From contig OX337242.1 in NCBI GenBank assembly GCA_946965045.2, positions 682,001-746,000 of the forward strand: 64,000 bases of DNA. The letters run 5' to 3'. The DNA is from Epithemia pelagica. Taxonomy: Eukaryota; Bacillariophyta; Bacillariophyceae; Surirellales; Surirellaceae. Under the pieces are notes generated by a model. The model saw only the letters and a list, made by a program, of their open reading frames with translations, did no database searches and was not told where the DNA came from. Within the stretch, counting starts at the first letter, position 1. Every line of letters begins with the position of its first letter. Made by a program: the position numbers and the translations under genes. Of the stretch, positions 1 through 10,618 are shown piece after piece.

Positions 1-3000
1 CTTGGCGATAGTTGTACTGGTCGGGATCCACATCAGTATCTTTCAAACACCCTCCTTTCACCCCAGCCGTCCATTTGGTTTGAAGATTATCCAATTTTGT
101 TTGCATGGATTCCCATGCATCTTTCATGACTTTGACCAGTTCCGCTTGCGACAGGGCCTTGCCACCGACAGAAGATTCGAGTGGCACCGGTGTGGCATCT
201 TCAAAGACATTGAGAAGAGGAGGTGGTGCATTGTGCTTAGCTCCAGGATAATCTGATGGGTCATACAACAAGTGAACAAAGTTGGCGTAGGCGGTGGCCA
301 TGGCCACATAGGCCAAGGACCGCCATTCGTCCACGGCCGGAGGGCCCCCATCCTTGCATGTCTGCGTACTTCCCAACCGTGGGTCCATGGCGGAGGCAAT
401 GGCTGTGGTCCCGTAAAACTGATGACGAATAACCAAATGGTTGATTGAATCGGCGGCAAAGGTAATGAGACCCTTCAACGTTTCGAATTTTTCATAGCGT
501 GCTGGTAGTTTGTGGAAAATACCCTCCAATGCTTGGTAATAATCCTGCAATGCCTTGTCGTTCTTCACATTCAGATCATTGTTCTGATAGACCTTTTTCA
601 AGATATCACTAGCATAGGATTCGAAAATCTCATAGTAGTCCAATTCCCATTCCAACTGATTGGCTACTGGTGGCTTCATTCTGGAGGCATAGTCGGGGGT
701 TCCCTTGATCATGCCATTCACCTTCTTGCGCTCGTCAAAGTCCTCATCCGATGCGTAGGTAAAGCGATCGTAAATTCCCGTCAAGTAGTCGGTTAGGGCT
801 CCGTATTTGAGGGCAAACACTTGGGAAAAGACGGCATTCTCCTGAACCAGATGTGCCGTAGTGAGCTCTTGGGCCAGACCGTGGGAAAACAAGTGAATGT
901 ACAACATGACACGGAGTGGGTGGCCATTGAAATCGTTTAGTCCACCGTTCTCATTGGTGCCGTTACCCACGTTCAGGGCATAATCAAACATGTTGATGTT
1001 GGCTACTTCCAGCAAGTTGTAACTGTCATGAAAGTGGAAAAGACGAGCAGCGAGTGAGTTTCAGGATTGTTTGAGAACTTGTCCATGTGGAATCAGAATT
1101 CAACGTACGTCATGTGAATTCCCGCCAAATGCTTTCCGGCAACAACAGAAAAGTACAGAGAGGACACGACCATGGCTTCGGCCCGGCGAAAGATGGCTGA
1201 CTTCTTTTGGACCAATGTCTTGTATTCGGTACGGGGAGCCACAACCCATTTGAGTTTAAGGTTCTTGCTCCCATTGACACCAAAATAGGCAATACCGCCA
1301 TAGGGTTCATAGTCGTTCTTTTCTTCGTATTGTTCCAAGTGACGAAAGTCAATCACCAATCCGATCTCATCATTCCCATGATTAAAGATGCCGTTGTTGT
1401 CATTGGTGACAAGTTCAAAGAAGGGGAAGGAGGTGGTTTCTTTGGCACGTTGCAAAAACGTATTACCAATACCATACTGGGCCAGGTAGGCGAGGTATTG
1501 ACCGTCCTTGAAACTATCCACAGCTGGTTGGGGTGCATACTGCAATGTCTTACCCATAGCTGGGAAGTCAAATAAGGGAAGGGAGAACAAGTTGGAAGGG
1601 TACCGTTGTTGTCCATCTTCAGTTACACCCAAACGGACCTTATATTGAAGGGGCGTCTCAATATTTGCTTGAGGCAGAAAACGGTCGAGTTTGGCAATCA
1701 AACCAAATAGTTTTGTGACCCGCTGCACGAGACTTCCAGCATTTTCCAATGCTGTCTGTGGAAGACCATCGGATATGGCCGGAACGGCCATGTTGGATGC
1801 CACTTGGTAGGGATGCGATTCGGAATAGGGTTGCATGCTGACTTTCTTTGGAGCTTTGCTTTTGTAGACTTCACGTAGTGCCTGAGGTGCTGGTGGAGAA
1901 GGATTTCCCACCAAGACAAAATAAAAGACAGACCAGACAATGTAACTGATTTCGGAACGAAAGGATTGGTACAAGAGTGGAAAGGTCTTGAATACGGTGA
2001 ACACGGCGACGGCAATGGTGCCCAACACATAGGGCCATTGACGTTCGTAAGATTCCTTGGAGAGGATGGCAGCTTCCACTGCAGATCCGACCGTCTCTTC
2101 TTGACCTCTTCCTTTCGCCAGCAAACGAGAGAGCCAGGAACCGGTAAGTTCTTCCTTGCTGTTGCCAGCCAACATGAGAGCCATGTACAGACAAACGGCT
2201 CCCATGATACTTAAAACGTGAAAATAAAAACTCTTGATTGGCGTGGCAATTGTTTGCAAAAAGGCCAACAATTGAAAGACTGGAGCCATGGCCAAAGTAT
2301 ACTTGACGGCATTTCCACCGGCCACAGCATCGCGAGTCATCTAATATAAAAATCACATCAACGAACATACAAGCAAACGTGAGACATTGCATGTCTCTTG
2401 TTCTCACCAAAACAAACGAACACGTACCACAAAGAAAAATTCAGTCACTTGAATTCCCATCATAACGAGGGGAAGCATATCAGTTCCACCCAATACACGG
2501 TATCCACCCCAGAATAATCCAATGGATAAGGCCACCACCATAAAAATGGAAATGTACATCAAGGTCTTGAGAAAAGGAACGTCCTTCGAAGGAACCATGA
2601 GAGCCGTGGCAAAAAAGAAGAGCGTCGCCACAACAGGTCCACCGTTGAGCTCTCGCAAGCGACTGATAAAGGTGGTGAAACGATTGAAGGATTTATCAAA
2701 CGGATGTCCCATCAACAACATGACGCTTTCAAAGACCCATCCCAAGGTGGAACCGTAGATGGTAAAGTAAAAGGGAAGCAAGGTCCAAAGAGCACCGTCT
2801 TGTTTTCCATCCGATGGCTTGGACAAAACATCCTTCTTACAATACTGGAAGAATTCAACCGAAGTGTTTTCTGTGTACAAGATGTTGGGAAAGAAACACA
2901 CAACATTTTCGATGTAACACATAAAGGAAGGATAGCCTTGGTCATCGGTTTTGCACGTCGGACCATTATCTTTGATCAAGTGAAAGGCAACGGACGGCTG

Positions 3001-3162
3001 GTTCAAGAGTCTGACCATATAGATGGCGATTGCACTCATAGAGATCAAACTGGCAATGGACAAAAGAGAACCGACGATACTGAACTTAGCTTCATCAGGA
3101 GGCTTACTGGGAAAGCGCTGGTCGGCATAACCCTTGAGAAATTCATGACGATATTCGCTCAT
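1..3162 (-). CDS. Membrane-spanning lipoxygenase-like protein (C-terminus beyond window)
   Basis: Three exons read from the complement: 3162-2428, 2340-1109 and 1022-1; both introns (2427-2341, 1108-1023) start GTACGT and end AG. The first about 400 residues hold roughly eight hydrophobic helices. The C-terminal half resembles the lipoxygenase catalytic domain. Across the second intron the join restores HLAGIHMTYNLLE, the H-x4-H iron-binding helix, and is followed by HPLRVMLYIHLFSHGLA, like the HPxxKLLxPHxRxTxxIN segment. A third candidate ligand lies in NHLVIRHQFYG, where families usually have HxxxN; here the Asn position is Arg. Lipoxygenases oxygenate polyunsaturated fatty acids; activity here is unproven because of that change and because the C-terminal Ile ligand is off-window. 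The start at 3162 is the first ATG of the exon. An open stretch at 3222-3374 ending in a good donor (GTAAGT) may be a 5' leader exon, but does not join in frame at the nearest acceptor. Confidence 0.6.
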
Positions 3163-4826
3163 GGTCGTGTGCTGTTGAATGTGTTCTTTTGGGTTGTATC
3201 TTTTTGGATCAACAACTTACGATAGTTTTGTGAGAGGGCTCCGAATCTGGACTGTGCTTGTCGGCCGACCGACGTGTTGGTTTCAGCTGGTACCTCATGG
3301 GCAAGGGGCATAATTATGATCGATGACGACTGCGTTTCAGGAGGGTCATTATTCCTATATACGAGCTCCATCAATCGATATGTTGGCGCTCAGTTGCCCG
3401 TGCTTCACCTCGGTGAAACTTCCGGCCCTACGAGATTCACTTCACCATACATTTTCCTGAAGTAAAATGAATTGCCCCACATCGACAAGATGTTCTCGTA
3501 AGGTTACCACACTCCTACCGATGAACCTTTCACCATGACGTGGAGGCGCTTCCCCTTTCTGTACGAGAAGTAAAAGTACTAGGACTACGAGTAGATCAAA
3601 CTGCACGGCTTCCTTATGATAAGTCTATTACGTTGCCACCATCACTGCTGCTTGTTGTCGTTGTTATAGGGGATTGTTTCACTCGGCCGAAACGAGGTTG
3701 CGTTTGGTGTCGTGTCGCGGCACAGGATTGTCTCGTTCGGCCAAAACAAATTGATAAGTGTTGAGTTTGTTGTAGAACCGTAGAAATGAAAGAAATGGAG
3801 AGCAGTTGATTGTTGCGTTTGGTGTCATTGTCGTGGTCCCAAATTGTTGAAACGACGAGTTGATTGTAATGATTGGGACAAGAACTGCAATGCGAGGCCA
3901 AAACCAGTTGATTGTGTAATTCCTGGTATCTGTGATCATGGTTGTGGGTATTGTATCATCATCACCATCCGATGGATTGGTCATTGAGGTTCCCTGTCGT
4001 CCAGTTGTAGCGTCGTAGGTCGTTGTTGTTCCGTTTGTCAACGTGCCAAACAGTTTTCCGCTTACATGGCTCTTCGACCACTGCCACCACAGCTCCACTT
4101 TGTCCACTCCTTCTTCCACTCGAACTATGTTGTCGGAAGGAGCCGCACCACCGGCACCAGCATCGGCGGCGGCGGCAGTAGAAGCAGTCCTTCCACATGT
4201 GGTTGCGTGTTTGTTGTTTCGTCAAACCAAACTTTTGTTGCGTAAGAACCACCAATCCGATGAGGCTTTGATTTGGTGGGTTCGGGCCAAGGAAAGATGA
4301 GAAGTTGATTGTTGCATGCGGATGGAAGATAAGTGAATTGCTGTATTCATTCCATCCAGTCTCGTCGTCTTCTCACGGTCACTTCCTTCGTTGCGGTTGC
4401 CGAGATTCTTGTCATGTTTGTGCTTCGGAATCCTCCAGTTGATTGCCATGTGTCCTTGCTGCTGCTCTCCTTCGCCTCATCCATCCATTTTGGAGCTTCC
4501 ATTGTCGTCCCTCCTTGCAATCATGGTTCATTCCATCTTTATCCGACTCCAATCTTGATCCTCTCGTTGCTTCCTTCCAACCTCAAAATGGAAGGTCTTC
4601 TAAATCTTGCCGTAGGTCGATGAAACTAGCCAACTCATCCCTTCCCGTCCATTCCCTCACGGTACACATAAAGATCAATAGGGTCCATTCGTCCGCTTCC
4701 AATTGCATCAAATCTGTGTGTGTTCATGCCAATTCTCTACTATATAATATGGTGTGCTTATGGCGCTGAGTTGTTTCGGAGTAGTGTAGCGTTTCTCGGT
4801 TCTAGTAGTGGAATCGTCGATCATGG
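3163..4826. other. Spacer without supported gene
   Basis: Open stretches here are short, overlap in several frames and show no recognisable domain. The short motif GTTGATTGT recurs several times between about 3807 and 4440, and the string GGCCGAAA/GGCCAAAA recurs near 3690-3900, suggesting decayed repeats. The part next to 3162 may contain a 5' leader exon of the lipoxygenase-like gene. Confidence 0.4.
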
Positions 4827-5819
4827 CTACTGCCAACAGCTATCGCTCGTGCCAATTTCCTGTTGTCGGTCCAAGGTCTCTTGTTCGGCCTTTTCCCATT
4901 GATCGGACGCCAAGGTCAATGCTCGATCGACCCAGGCAATCCGTCTCCTTTGATTGGCCACACTGTGGGGTCGATACGAGGGCAACCCTTGTCGCGCCCA
5001 ATACAGTGCTTCCCCCATGTCTTGATTTCTCAAGGCAATCATAATGAGCACGGGAAAGACATCAAAATGCCACGGCTTGAGCTGCAGCGCTTGGAGGGCC
5101 AGTTCTTCGGATTCCTCCGACTGACCCTTCATGAACAAGAGAATGGACAAGCGGGCTCGTGGTTCGGCCCAGGTCGGATACTGGTCCATCATGTCTCGAA
5201 GCTCTTGTTCTTCTACGGCCATGCCAGGTGTACATTCGCGTTGCATGGCTTCGAGTTTGGAGGCGGGTTCCGGTCCATGCTCGTACATCCACAAGTGCAT
5301 GAGTTCGTCCACGACCGATGGTTCCAGCGTGCTAATGTCTTGTTCATACGACGACGAGTCGTCTTCGTCGACATGTTCCGTTTCCAGGACGGTATTGACC
5401 GCAAGCTGACGCAAGAGATCCATTTCAAGTTGCCGACGACGACGTCCAGCACTCGTCATGAGAGTCACAGGAACAGTGTGGTGGTCGTCGTCGTCGAGTC
5501 GGTTCTTATGGACGTCATGGGTGGAAGCGACAAGATTTTCCAGGGTATTCCGGGCCTGATCCAAATCTTGAATCTGAATATCACGATTCTTCTTGTTTCT
5601 CTGACCATCACCGAGGTTGGTTTGTCCCTGTTTGTCAATGGTGGAGAAGAGTCTCGATGTCGTCGTCGTTGCGACCCCTGGTTGTCTTGTCGTCGTCGTC
5701 TTGGACGTTCCGAACGATTGCACCCATGCAGCTTCGCATACAGAACCTGATGTCCCCAACAGCACGAGAAGAAGAAGAAGAGAAGTAATAGAAGACAAGG
5801 TCAAGGGAAGAAGGAACAT
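4827..5819 (-). CDS. Secreted or plastid-targeted TPR protein, intact copy (unit A)
   Basis: The frame encodes 330 residues from the ATG at 5819; upstream codons in frame begin only with GTG. The N-terminus is a strong signal peptide (hydrophobic leucine run, then GTSGSVCEAAW), which in diatoms can be the first half of a plastid signal; no clear ASAFAP motif is visible. A low-complexity Asp/Thr-rich stretch follows. The C-terminal 130 residues form TPR-like helical pairs, for example around SEELALQALQLKPWHFDVF and MGEALYWARQGL, suggesting protein binding. It is divergent from EXO1 (ATG 6228), with about 408 bp between the starts. This is the only complete copy: units B and C contain relics lacking the TPR end. 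Client proteins and pathway are unknown. Confidence 0.7.
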   Translation of the reverse strand: MFLLPLTLSSITSLLLLLVLLGTSGSVCEAAWVQSFGTSKTTTTRQPGVATTTTSRLFSTIDKQGQTNLGDGQRNKKNRDIQIQDLDQARNTLENLVASTHDVHKNRLDDDDHHTVPVTLMTSAGRRRRQLEMDLLRQLAVNTVLETEHVDEDDSSSYEQDISTLEPSVVDELMHLWMYEHGPEPASKLEAMQRECTPGMAVEEQELRDMMDQYPTWAEPRARLSILLFMKGQSEESEELALQALQLKPWHFDVFPVLIMIALRNQDMGEALYWARQGLPSYRPHSVANQRRRIAWVDRALTLASDQWEKAEQETLDRQQEIGTSDSCWQ

Positions 5820-6227
5820 GATCAGGCACACACTCTTGTTGTTTGGCAGGTAAGGTATTCGTATTTCGTATCTCGCTTCCCTCGTTTTATATGTTTGGTT
5901 TGTGAGATGGATTTGTTCCTTGGCATGGATTCAATCACCGAAGACGCACGAAAGACCATGGAACCAGATTGCTGCAGATGTTGTTGTCGACAGACACGGA
6001 AGGAAATCTGTCCGAAATCTTCCGCGACTGGGTTGTACCAAACACGACCGAAAAGAGACTCGATCGCGCCCATCCGGGCATACCGGCTGGCGCGATTGGG
6101 AGAACCGGAAACGGCCACATTTTGGTGCATTGTCTGCTGCATCACACCACAACAACGAGACACAGGGAGCCACTGGAAATGAAATGCTTGGGTGGTCTTG
6201 CTGGGATCCTCAAGCAGTAATAATAGT

Positions 6228-9200
6228 ATGGGAATATCCGGACTCTTGCAAGGGTTAAAGCCTTTTACAGAAACTCGAAATGTTCGAGACTTTTCCAATC
6301 AAGCTCTCGCCATTGACGCGTCTTCCTGGTTGCACAAGTCGGTCTATTCCATTGCCGATGTGTACGTGGAGGCCATGGAAGATAATGGACGACATTGTCG
6401 TGACTCGAAATGCATTGAAACTTCGGCAAAATATGTGGTCAAGCGATGTCAGGAATTACTCTTATACGCCCACATATCCGCCCTCTATCTCGTTTTAGAT
6501 GGCACACGGTGTCCCCTCAAGGCCGTGACCAATCACGAACGAGAGCAGAAACGACAACAATCGTTGGATGAAGCTCGAGCATGTCAACGTGCGGGAGCCA
6601 TGCATTACAAAGTCTTTGAAAAGTACAAGACATGCATTAAAATTACAGCAGACTTTACTCAAGTTGTCATGGAACGAGTTGCCAAACTGCTCCGAAACAA
6701 CCACCACAACAAGAAGAAGGATGCGGTCCATATCATTCAATCTCCCTACGAAGCCGATGCTCAATTGGTTGAGCTGTGTGTCAGCGGTAAAGCTCAAGCC
6801 ATTATTACCGAAGATTCCGATGTACTCGTGTATTCGGCGGCCTGTCGTTGTGTCTTTCCGGTCTTATTCAAGCTGGACCGCAACTCGGGGTCCTGTCAAG
6901 TCTTGTCCATGTCCTGGTTACTCGATCCACAACACAACCAACAACTTTCGACTCACTACCAACGTAGCGCCACGACTGTCACGGCCTTGGAACTCATTTT
7001 GGTCCAGTGGATGCGGGAAGAGCAACGAGAGGCTGGACGGGGCGCTCGTCTCTTTGTCCAAGCCTGTGTCCTGGCCGGCTGTGATTATGCACCTAGCCAA
7101 TTGTCGGGCGTGGGTCTGGTCAATGCCTTTAAGCTCCTTGATCGACAACGACACCGCAATCCCAATCGACGCTTTTCCTACGCCTTGCAGCAGCACCACC
7201 AGAATACCAAACAAAAATCCTCCTCCTCACGTCGCAATCATCCCACGACCAGCCATTCCAGGGATCACCACCACACGTATGAACGTGTCTTGTCGCAGGC
7301 CGAAGCAGTCTTTTATCATCATCCCGTGTACAAAGACAAGCTCCGCCACGTAGCGTACCTCAACAGTATCGACCAGGATGGTACTGGAGAGAGACCTTGT
7401 CTCGATCGGTTCGACCACCAATTGGAATTTCTCGGTCAAGTGGGGCATGATGGTACTGCTGCTGCCATGGGACCCACACGTCGTCCTACAATGACTACTG
7501 CTAATGTTGCTGCGGTATCCAAACCAAAAAATCCCCATTCCTTTTTTGTCTTAGCAGCACCGACTGCCACCTCACACAACCAGAACACCCACAAGAAGCC
7601 CCGTCCACCGGTTGAGGAGGTTGTCGTCGTTGTCTCAGAAAGTCGGAAACGCAAACGCACCACCAAACAGCAAGCTCCCGCAGTCCAGCGACCAGTCCTC
7701 CAAACCAAAAATCCCTATCGAAAGAACCAACGAGATTGCGAACTTGTATCAGACTCACCGAGACGACAAGAGTCGTTGATTCGGCCCAGATCGTTTCACA
7801 AGCATGCGAACAATCCTTTTGAACAACATCGCCATTCGTACAACAATAATGACGATGACAATAAGGAAAATCGACCACCCTTGGGCAGTGCTATGGAATC
7901 CAGACCAAAGGCCCAACCCAGCAAGAATCCCCAGAAGAATGCTCGCCATTTTGGGGATGTTCGATTTGTCAAACCCAAGTTTGACCGAGACGGAAAGTTG
8001 ATGTATCCACCCAAAGTCTTGGAGGCGAAGCGTGCCTTTGAGGCAGCACGAAGGCAGCCACGAGAAATGACTGCTGGTGGCACCCTTTCAGGTTCACAAC
8101 TGGATACACGACTTTTGACACGTGTCCAAAACGCTCACATTTCGGCAGGCTTCATAGTTGGGGAAACAACCCACGGGTACGAACCAAACGCCCTTGGCAA
8201 TAATTGCTCCAACTTCGTGACAGAGTCGCGAAATGATCAGGATTGTTTCCAAAATGAAATGGAACGAACGAATGAAACGCCCGTCGATCGTTTTGTCGCC
8301 GATGGCGACCCGTACCCTCCACCACATGATGAAGAGGATCCAAACGGCATTCTCCATGATACAGAACAGAATGTCGTCGTGGAAGTTCTTCCGCCTCCCC
8401 TTGCTTCCCATGGCGGCTCGCCAACCATGAATCTACCTCCAGAGTGGATGGAACACAATGAGCAATCCGTTATGATACCAACAACCATGGCTTCCCCTTC
8501 CCGTGGCGGCTCGCCCACCATGAATCTACCTCCTGGGTTAATGGAACCCAATGAGCAATCCATTGCACCAACCACGGCTTCCCTTTCCCGTGATTGCTCA
8601 CCCACCATGAATCTACCCCCAGAGTTGATGGAACCAAACGAGCAATCCGTTGTGATACAACTACCAACAACCATGGCTTCCCCTTCCCGTGGTGGCTCAC
8701 CAACCATGAATCTACCTCCGGGGTTAATGGAACCCAATGATGAGCCGTTTCAAGAAAATCCGGGTTGCGATCATGGATCGCCACTTTCTGAAGTTGCAGA
8801 AGACGTACATGTACATGAACATGATGTGTCCACGTTGAGCAAGTATTTCTCCACGGGCCGAAACGAAAAAAGAGTAATGGCTCGGAGGGTCACGCTCGAA
8901 GAGTCACCCAAGCCGTACCATGAGTCGCAACGGCTCGACGAACTTGGCGGTATTCAACGCGACCAACCTTTTGATATGTATGATGATTTCTTTTCACCCA
9001 GAAAGAAAGACGGTGGTGAATGTTTTAATCACCTGGAGAAGCAAATTAGTGTGGAGGAAATCGAAGATGATAGTCCTGAGCGGACCGCATTACAGGTTCC
9101 TCCGTCCTCCTTTGATATTGAGCCTCCAAAGCCCCAGAGTCGTATAGGGCCGGCAAAGACGACACGAGTTCGATTTGAAGCTGGGGGCGCTCGATCTCGT

Positions 9201-9344
9201 GGTGGTAGACCTCTTTCCCGACAAACAAGAACTACTGTATCATCCTCATTGCTTCCAAAGAACGCACTTTCGCTTTCACGACAACGCAAGTCGGCACCAA
9301 AACAACTCAACACGCTCTTTTCATACTTTACTCCCGCCAAATAA
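6228..9344 (+). CDS. EXO1: Exonuclease 1 (XPG/FEN1 family 5' nuclease), intact copy
   Basis: A 1038-residue Rad2/XPG-family nuclease. The start is the ATG at 6228, giving MGISGLLQGLKPF, the conserved N-terminus that must be exposed for catalysis; the frame extends upstream only from a GTG. Catalytic acids are visible: D30 (LAIDASSWLHK), D91 (LVLDGT), E175/D177 (SPYEADAQL), D196/D198 (ITEDSDVL) and D286 (LAGCDYAPS), followed by the helix-two-turn-helix QLSGVGLVNAFKLL. EXO1 resects 5' ends in mismatch repair, recombination and telomere processing in the nucleus. The tail of about 700 residues is disordered, with four near-repeats containing SPTMNLPP (nt 8409-8735). Two PIP-like motifs fit TLxxYF: STLSKYF and, at the end, NTLFSYF; both lack the usual leading Gln, so PCNA binding is an inference. 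Length exceeds human EXO1 (846 residues). Confidence 0.9.
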   Translation: MGISGLLQGLKPFTETRNVRDFSNQALAIDASSWLHKSVYSIADVYVEAMEDNGRHCRDSKCIETSAKYVVKRCQELLLYAHISALYLVLDGTRCPLKAVTNHEREQKRQQSLDEARACQRAGAMHYKVFEKYKTCIKITADFTQVVMERVAKLLRNNHHNKKKDAVHIIQSPYEADAQLVELCVSGKAQAIITEDSDVLVYSAACRCVFPVLFKLDRNSGSCQVLSMSWLLDPQHNQQLSTHYQRSATTVTALELILVQWMREEQREAGRGARLFVQACVLAGCDYAPSQLSGVGLVNAFKLLDRQRHRNPNRRFSYALQQHHQNTKQKSSSSRRNHPTTSHSRDHHHTYERVLSQAEAVFYHHPVYKDKLRHVAYLNSIDQDGTGERPCLDRFDHQLEFLGQVGHDGTAAAMGPTRRPTMTTANVAAVSKPKNPHSFFVLAAPTATSHNQNTHKKPRPPVEEVVVVVSESRKRKRTTKQQAPAVQRPVLQTKNPYRKNQRDCELVSDSPRRQESLIRPRSFHKHANNPFEQHRHSYNNNDDDNKENRPPLGSAMESRPKAQPSKNPQKNARHFGDVRFVKPKFDRDGKLMYPPKVLEAKRAFEAARRQPREMTAGGTLSGSQLDTRLLTRVQNAHISAGFIVGETTHGYEPNALGNNCSNFVTESRNDQDCFQNEMERTNETPVDRFVADGDPYPPPHDEEDPNGILHDTEQNVVVEVLPPPLASHGGSPTMNLPPEWMEHNEQSVMIPTTMASPSRGGSPTMNLPPGLMEPNEQSIAPTTASLSRDCSPTMNLPPELMEPNEQSVVIQLPTTMASPSRGGSPTMNLPPGLMEPNDEPFQENPGCDHGSPLSEVAEDVHVHEHDVSTLSKYFSTGRNEKRVMARRVTLEESPKPYHESQRLDELGGIQRDQPFDMYDDFFSPRKKDGGECFNHLEKQISVEEIEDDSPERTALQVPPSSFDIEPPKPQSRIGPAKTTRVRFEAGGARSRGGRPLSRQTRTTVSSSLLPKNALSLSRQRKSAPKQLNTLFSYFTPAK
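8409..8735 (+). repeat. In-frame repeats in EXO1 tail (four copies of about 90 bp)
   Basis: Four successive units each contain SPTMNLPP followed by a methionine-rich LMEPNEQS-like segment. The two EXO1 relics carry only two such units (around 14610-14760 and 23625-23775), so repeat number changed between copies by expansion or contraction. Confidence 0.8.
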
Positions 9345-10618
9345 GATTTTGAAACGATATCGAGTACTGGATTTGATATTTTTATTGCATTATCCTCCGG
9401 AGGAGGTAGCACATTAATTTATGAAAGCGGAATGCCATGGCAACAGGGCACCAAGTACTCATACCGACCTGTATAGGTGAGTAAAAGGAACCCAGGGAAG
9501 CGGAGATGAACTGACGTGTTGTCTTTCAAGATTCTCCAGGATGTTGGATAGAGAGTGGACTTACTCTCGACTGGGTATGAGTGTCCCCATCCCATCTACT
9601 CATTGCCTAGAGGTATTAGGTAGGTAGATTCGCGTTAGGGTCAAACATCTGCTCTAGAACGACTGATGTTGTGTTGTAGCAAGATTCTCCATGAGGTTTG
9701 ATGACAGTGTAGCTGTAGAATGTAGATAGATAATGGATTGGACAGAATTAGAAATGCTAAATAGTCGTATTGCAATGTCATATACTTAGCCGTGAACCAA
9801 GACTAAAATGTAAATAATCTCTACATTTACGTTTACGAGTAGCGGGTAAGTAGTATTGTGCCCACAATTCGTTGCTGGTTGGGTTCATTATATAGTAGTG
9901 TACGGGGATCAAAAGTTTTCCCGAAAGTCTCTCAAAAAGCTTCCCTATAACTCCGAACGTCTCTCAAAAAGCTATCCGAAAGTCTTTCATTTGACTTTTT
10001 CAGGCCTTCATAGCCAAATGAGAGACATTCGGGGAGACTTTTGTTTTTAGGGATAGGGTTAAACTTGGGAATGCGGCTGAAGTGGCACTGACAAGACAAC
10101 TAGGGTCATTTTCTTTAAGAAGAGTCAATATGGAAGAGTAATGGAGACATCGACGGTCACTGGATGGTCTGTCCGAATGTCAGTCTAATTTTTGAAAGTT
10201 TCTCCGAACGTCTGTCATGAAAGTCCCTCATTTCACTCCTCTCCAAACCTTGCATCCAGTTTCTAATCAACCCTGAAGTCGCTTCAACAAATGGGTCAAG
10301 AAGGAAGAGTAGAGGGGCAAACGCTAACCATGCAAACCTAGCATCCAGTTTCTAGTCAACCGTGAAGTCGCTTCAACAAATGGGTCAAGAAGGAATAGTA
10401 GAGGGGCAAACGCTAATCATGCAAACTCAGCATCCAGTTCCTAGTCAACCGTGGAGCGCCAGTTTTGGCATTGTGCTGGCTTCTACCAAGAACATTGCTT
10501 GGTTGACTGCATAGAGCATAGAACAAACAAAGATGCAACTTTATGTTCTCATTTCTTTTCAATCTTTTCAACAGAGCCTCTCGGCATTCACATTCAACGG
10601 ATGTAATACGGTTCGACC
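9345..10618. other. Spacer between EXO1 and Popeye-like gene, unit A
   Basis: No supported gene. The first about 330 bp align with 15354-15679 and more loosely with 24327-24650. The stretch from about 9760 on is almost identical to 18764-19621. Around 9910-10220 the words CCGAAAGTCT, CTCTCAAA and CCGAACGTCT recur in both orientations. The 89-bp tandem repeat at 10246-10455 is listed separately. Confidence 0.6.
10246..10455. repeat. 89-bp tandem repeat, about 2.4 copies (unit A)
   Basis: The word GCATCCAGTT recurs at 10252, 10341 and 10430, a period of 89 bp, and the whole unit (containing CGCTTCAACAAATGGGTCAA) repeats with few changes. It lies about 165 bp before the Popeye-like start codon. 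It is too long and too few-copied for a CRISPR array. Confidence 0.8.

Noticed and set aside
3679-4119. 146-codon minus frame
   Set aside because: Low-complexity Thr/Asn-rich, no domain, overlapped by equally long frames in other phases.
4863-5750. 295-codon + strand frame opposite the TPR gene
   Set aside because: Antisense shadow; the minus strand has a signal peptide and TPR pattern, and this frame has neither.
5822-6298. 158-codon minus frame upstream of the TPR gene
   Set aside because: It overlaps the EXO1 start and the divergent promoter. A similar stretch continues into relics B and C, but no domain or splice join to the signal-peptide exon could be supported.
10246-10455. CRISPR-like array
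   Set aside because: Contiguous 89-bp units with no spacers, in eukaryotic DNA.
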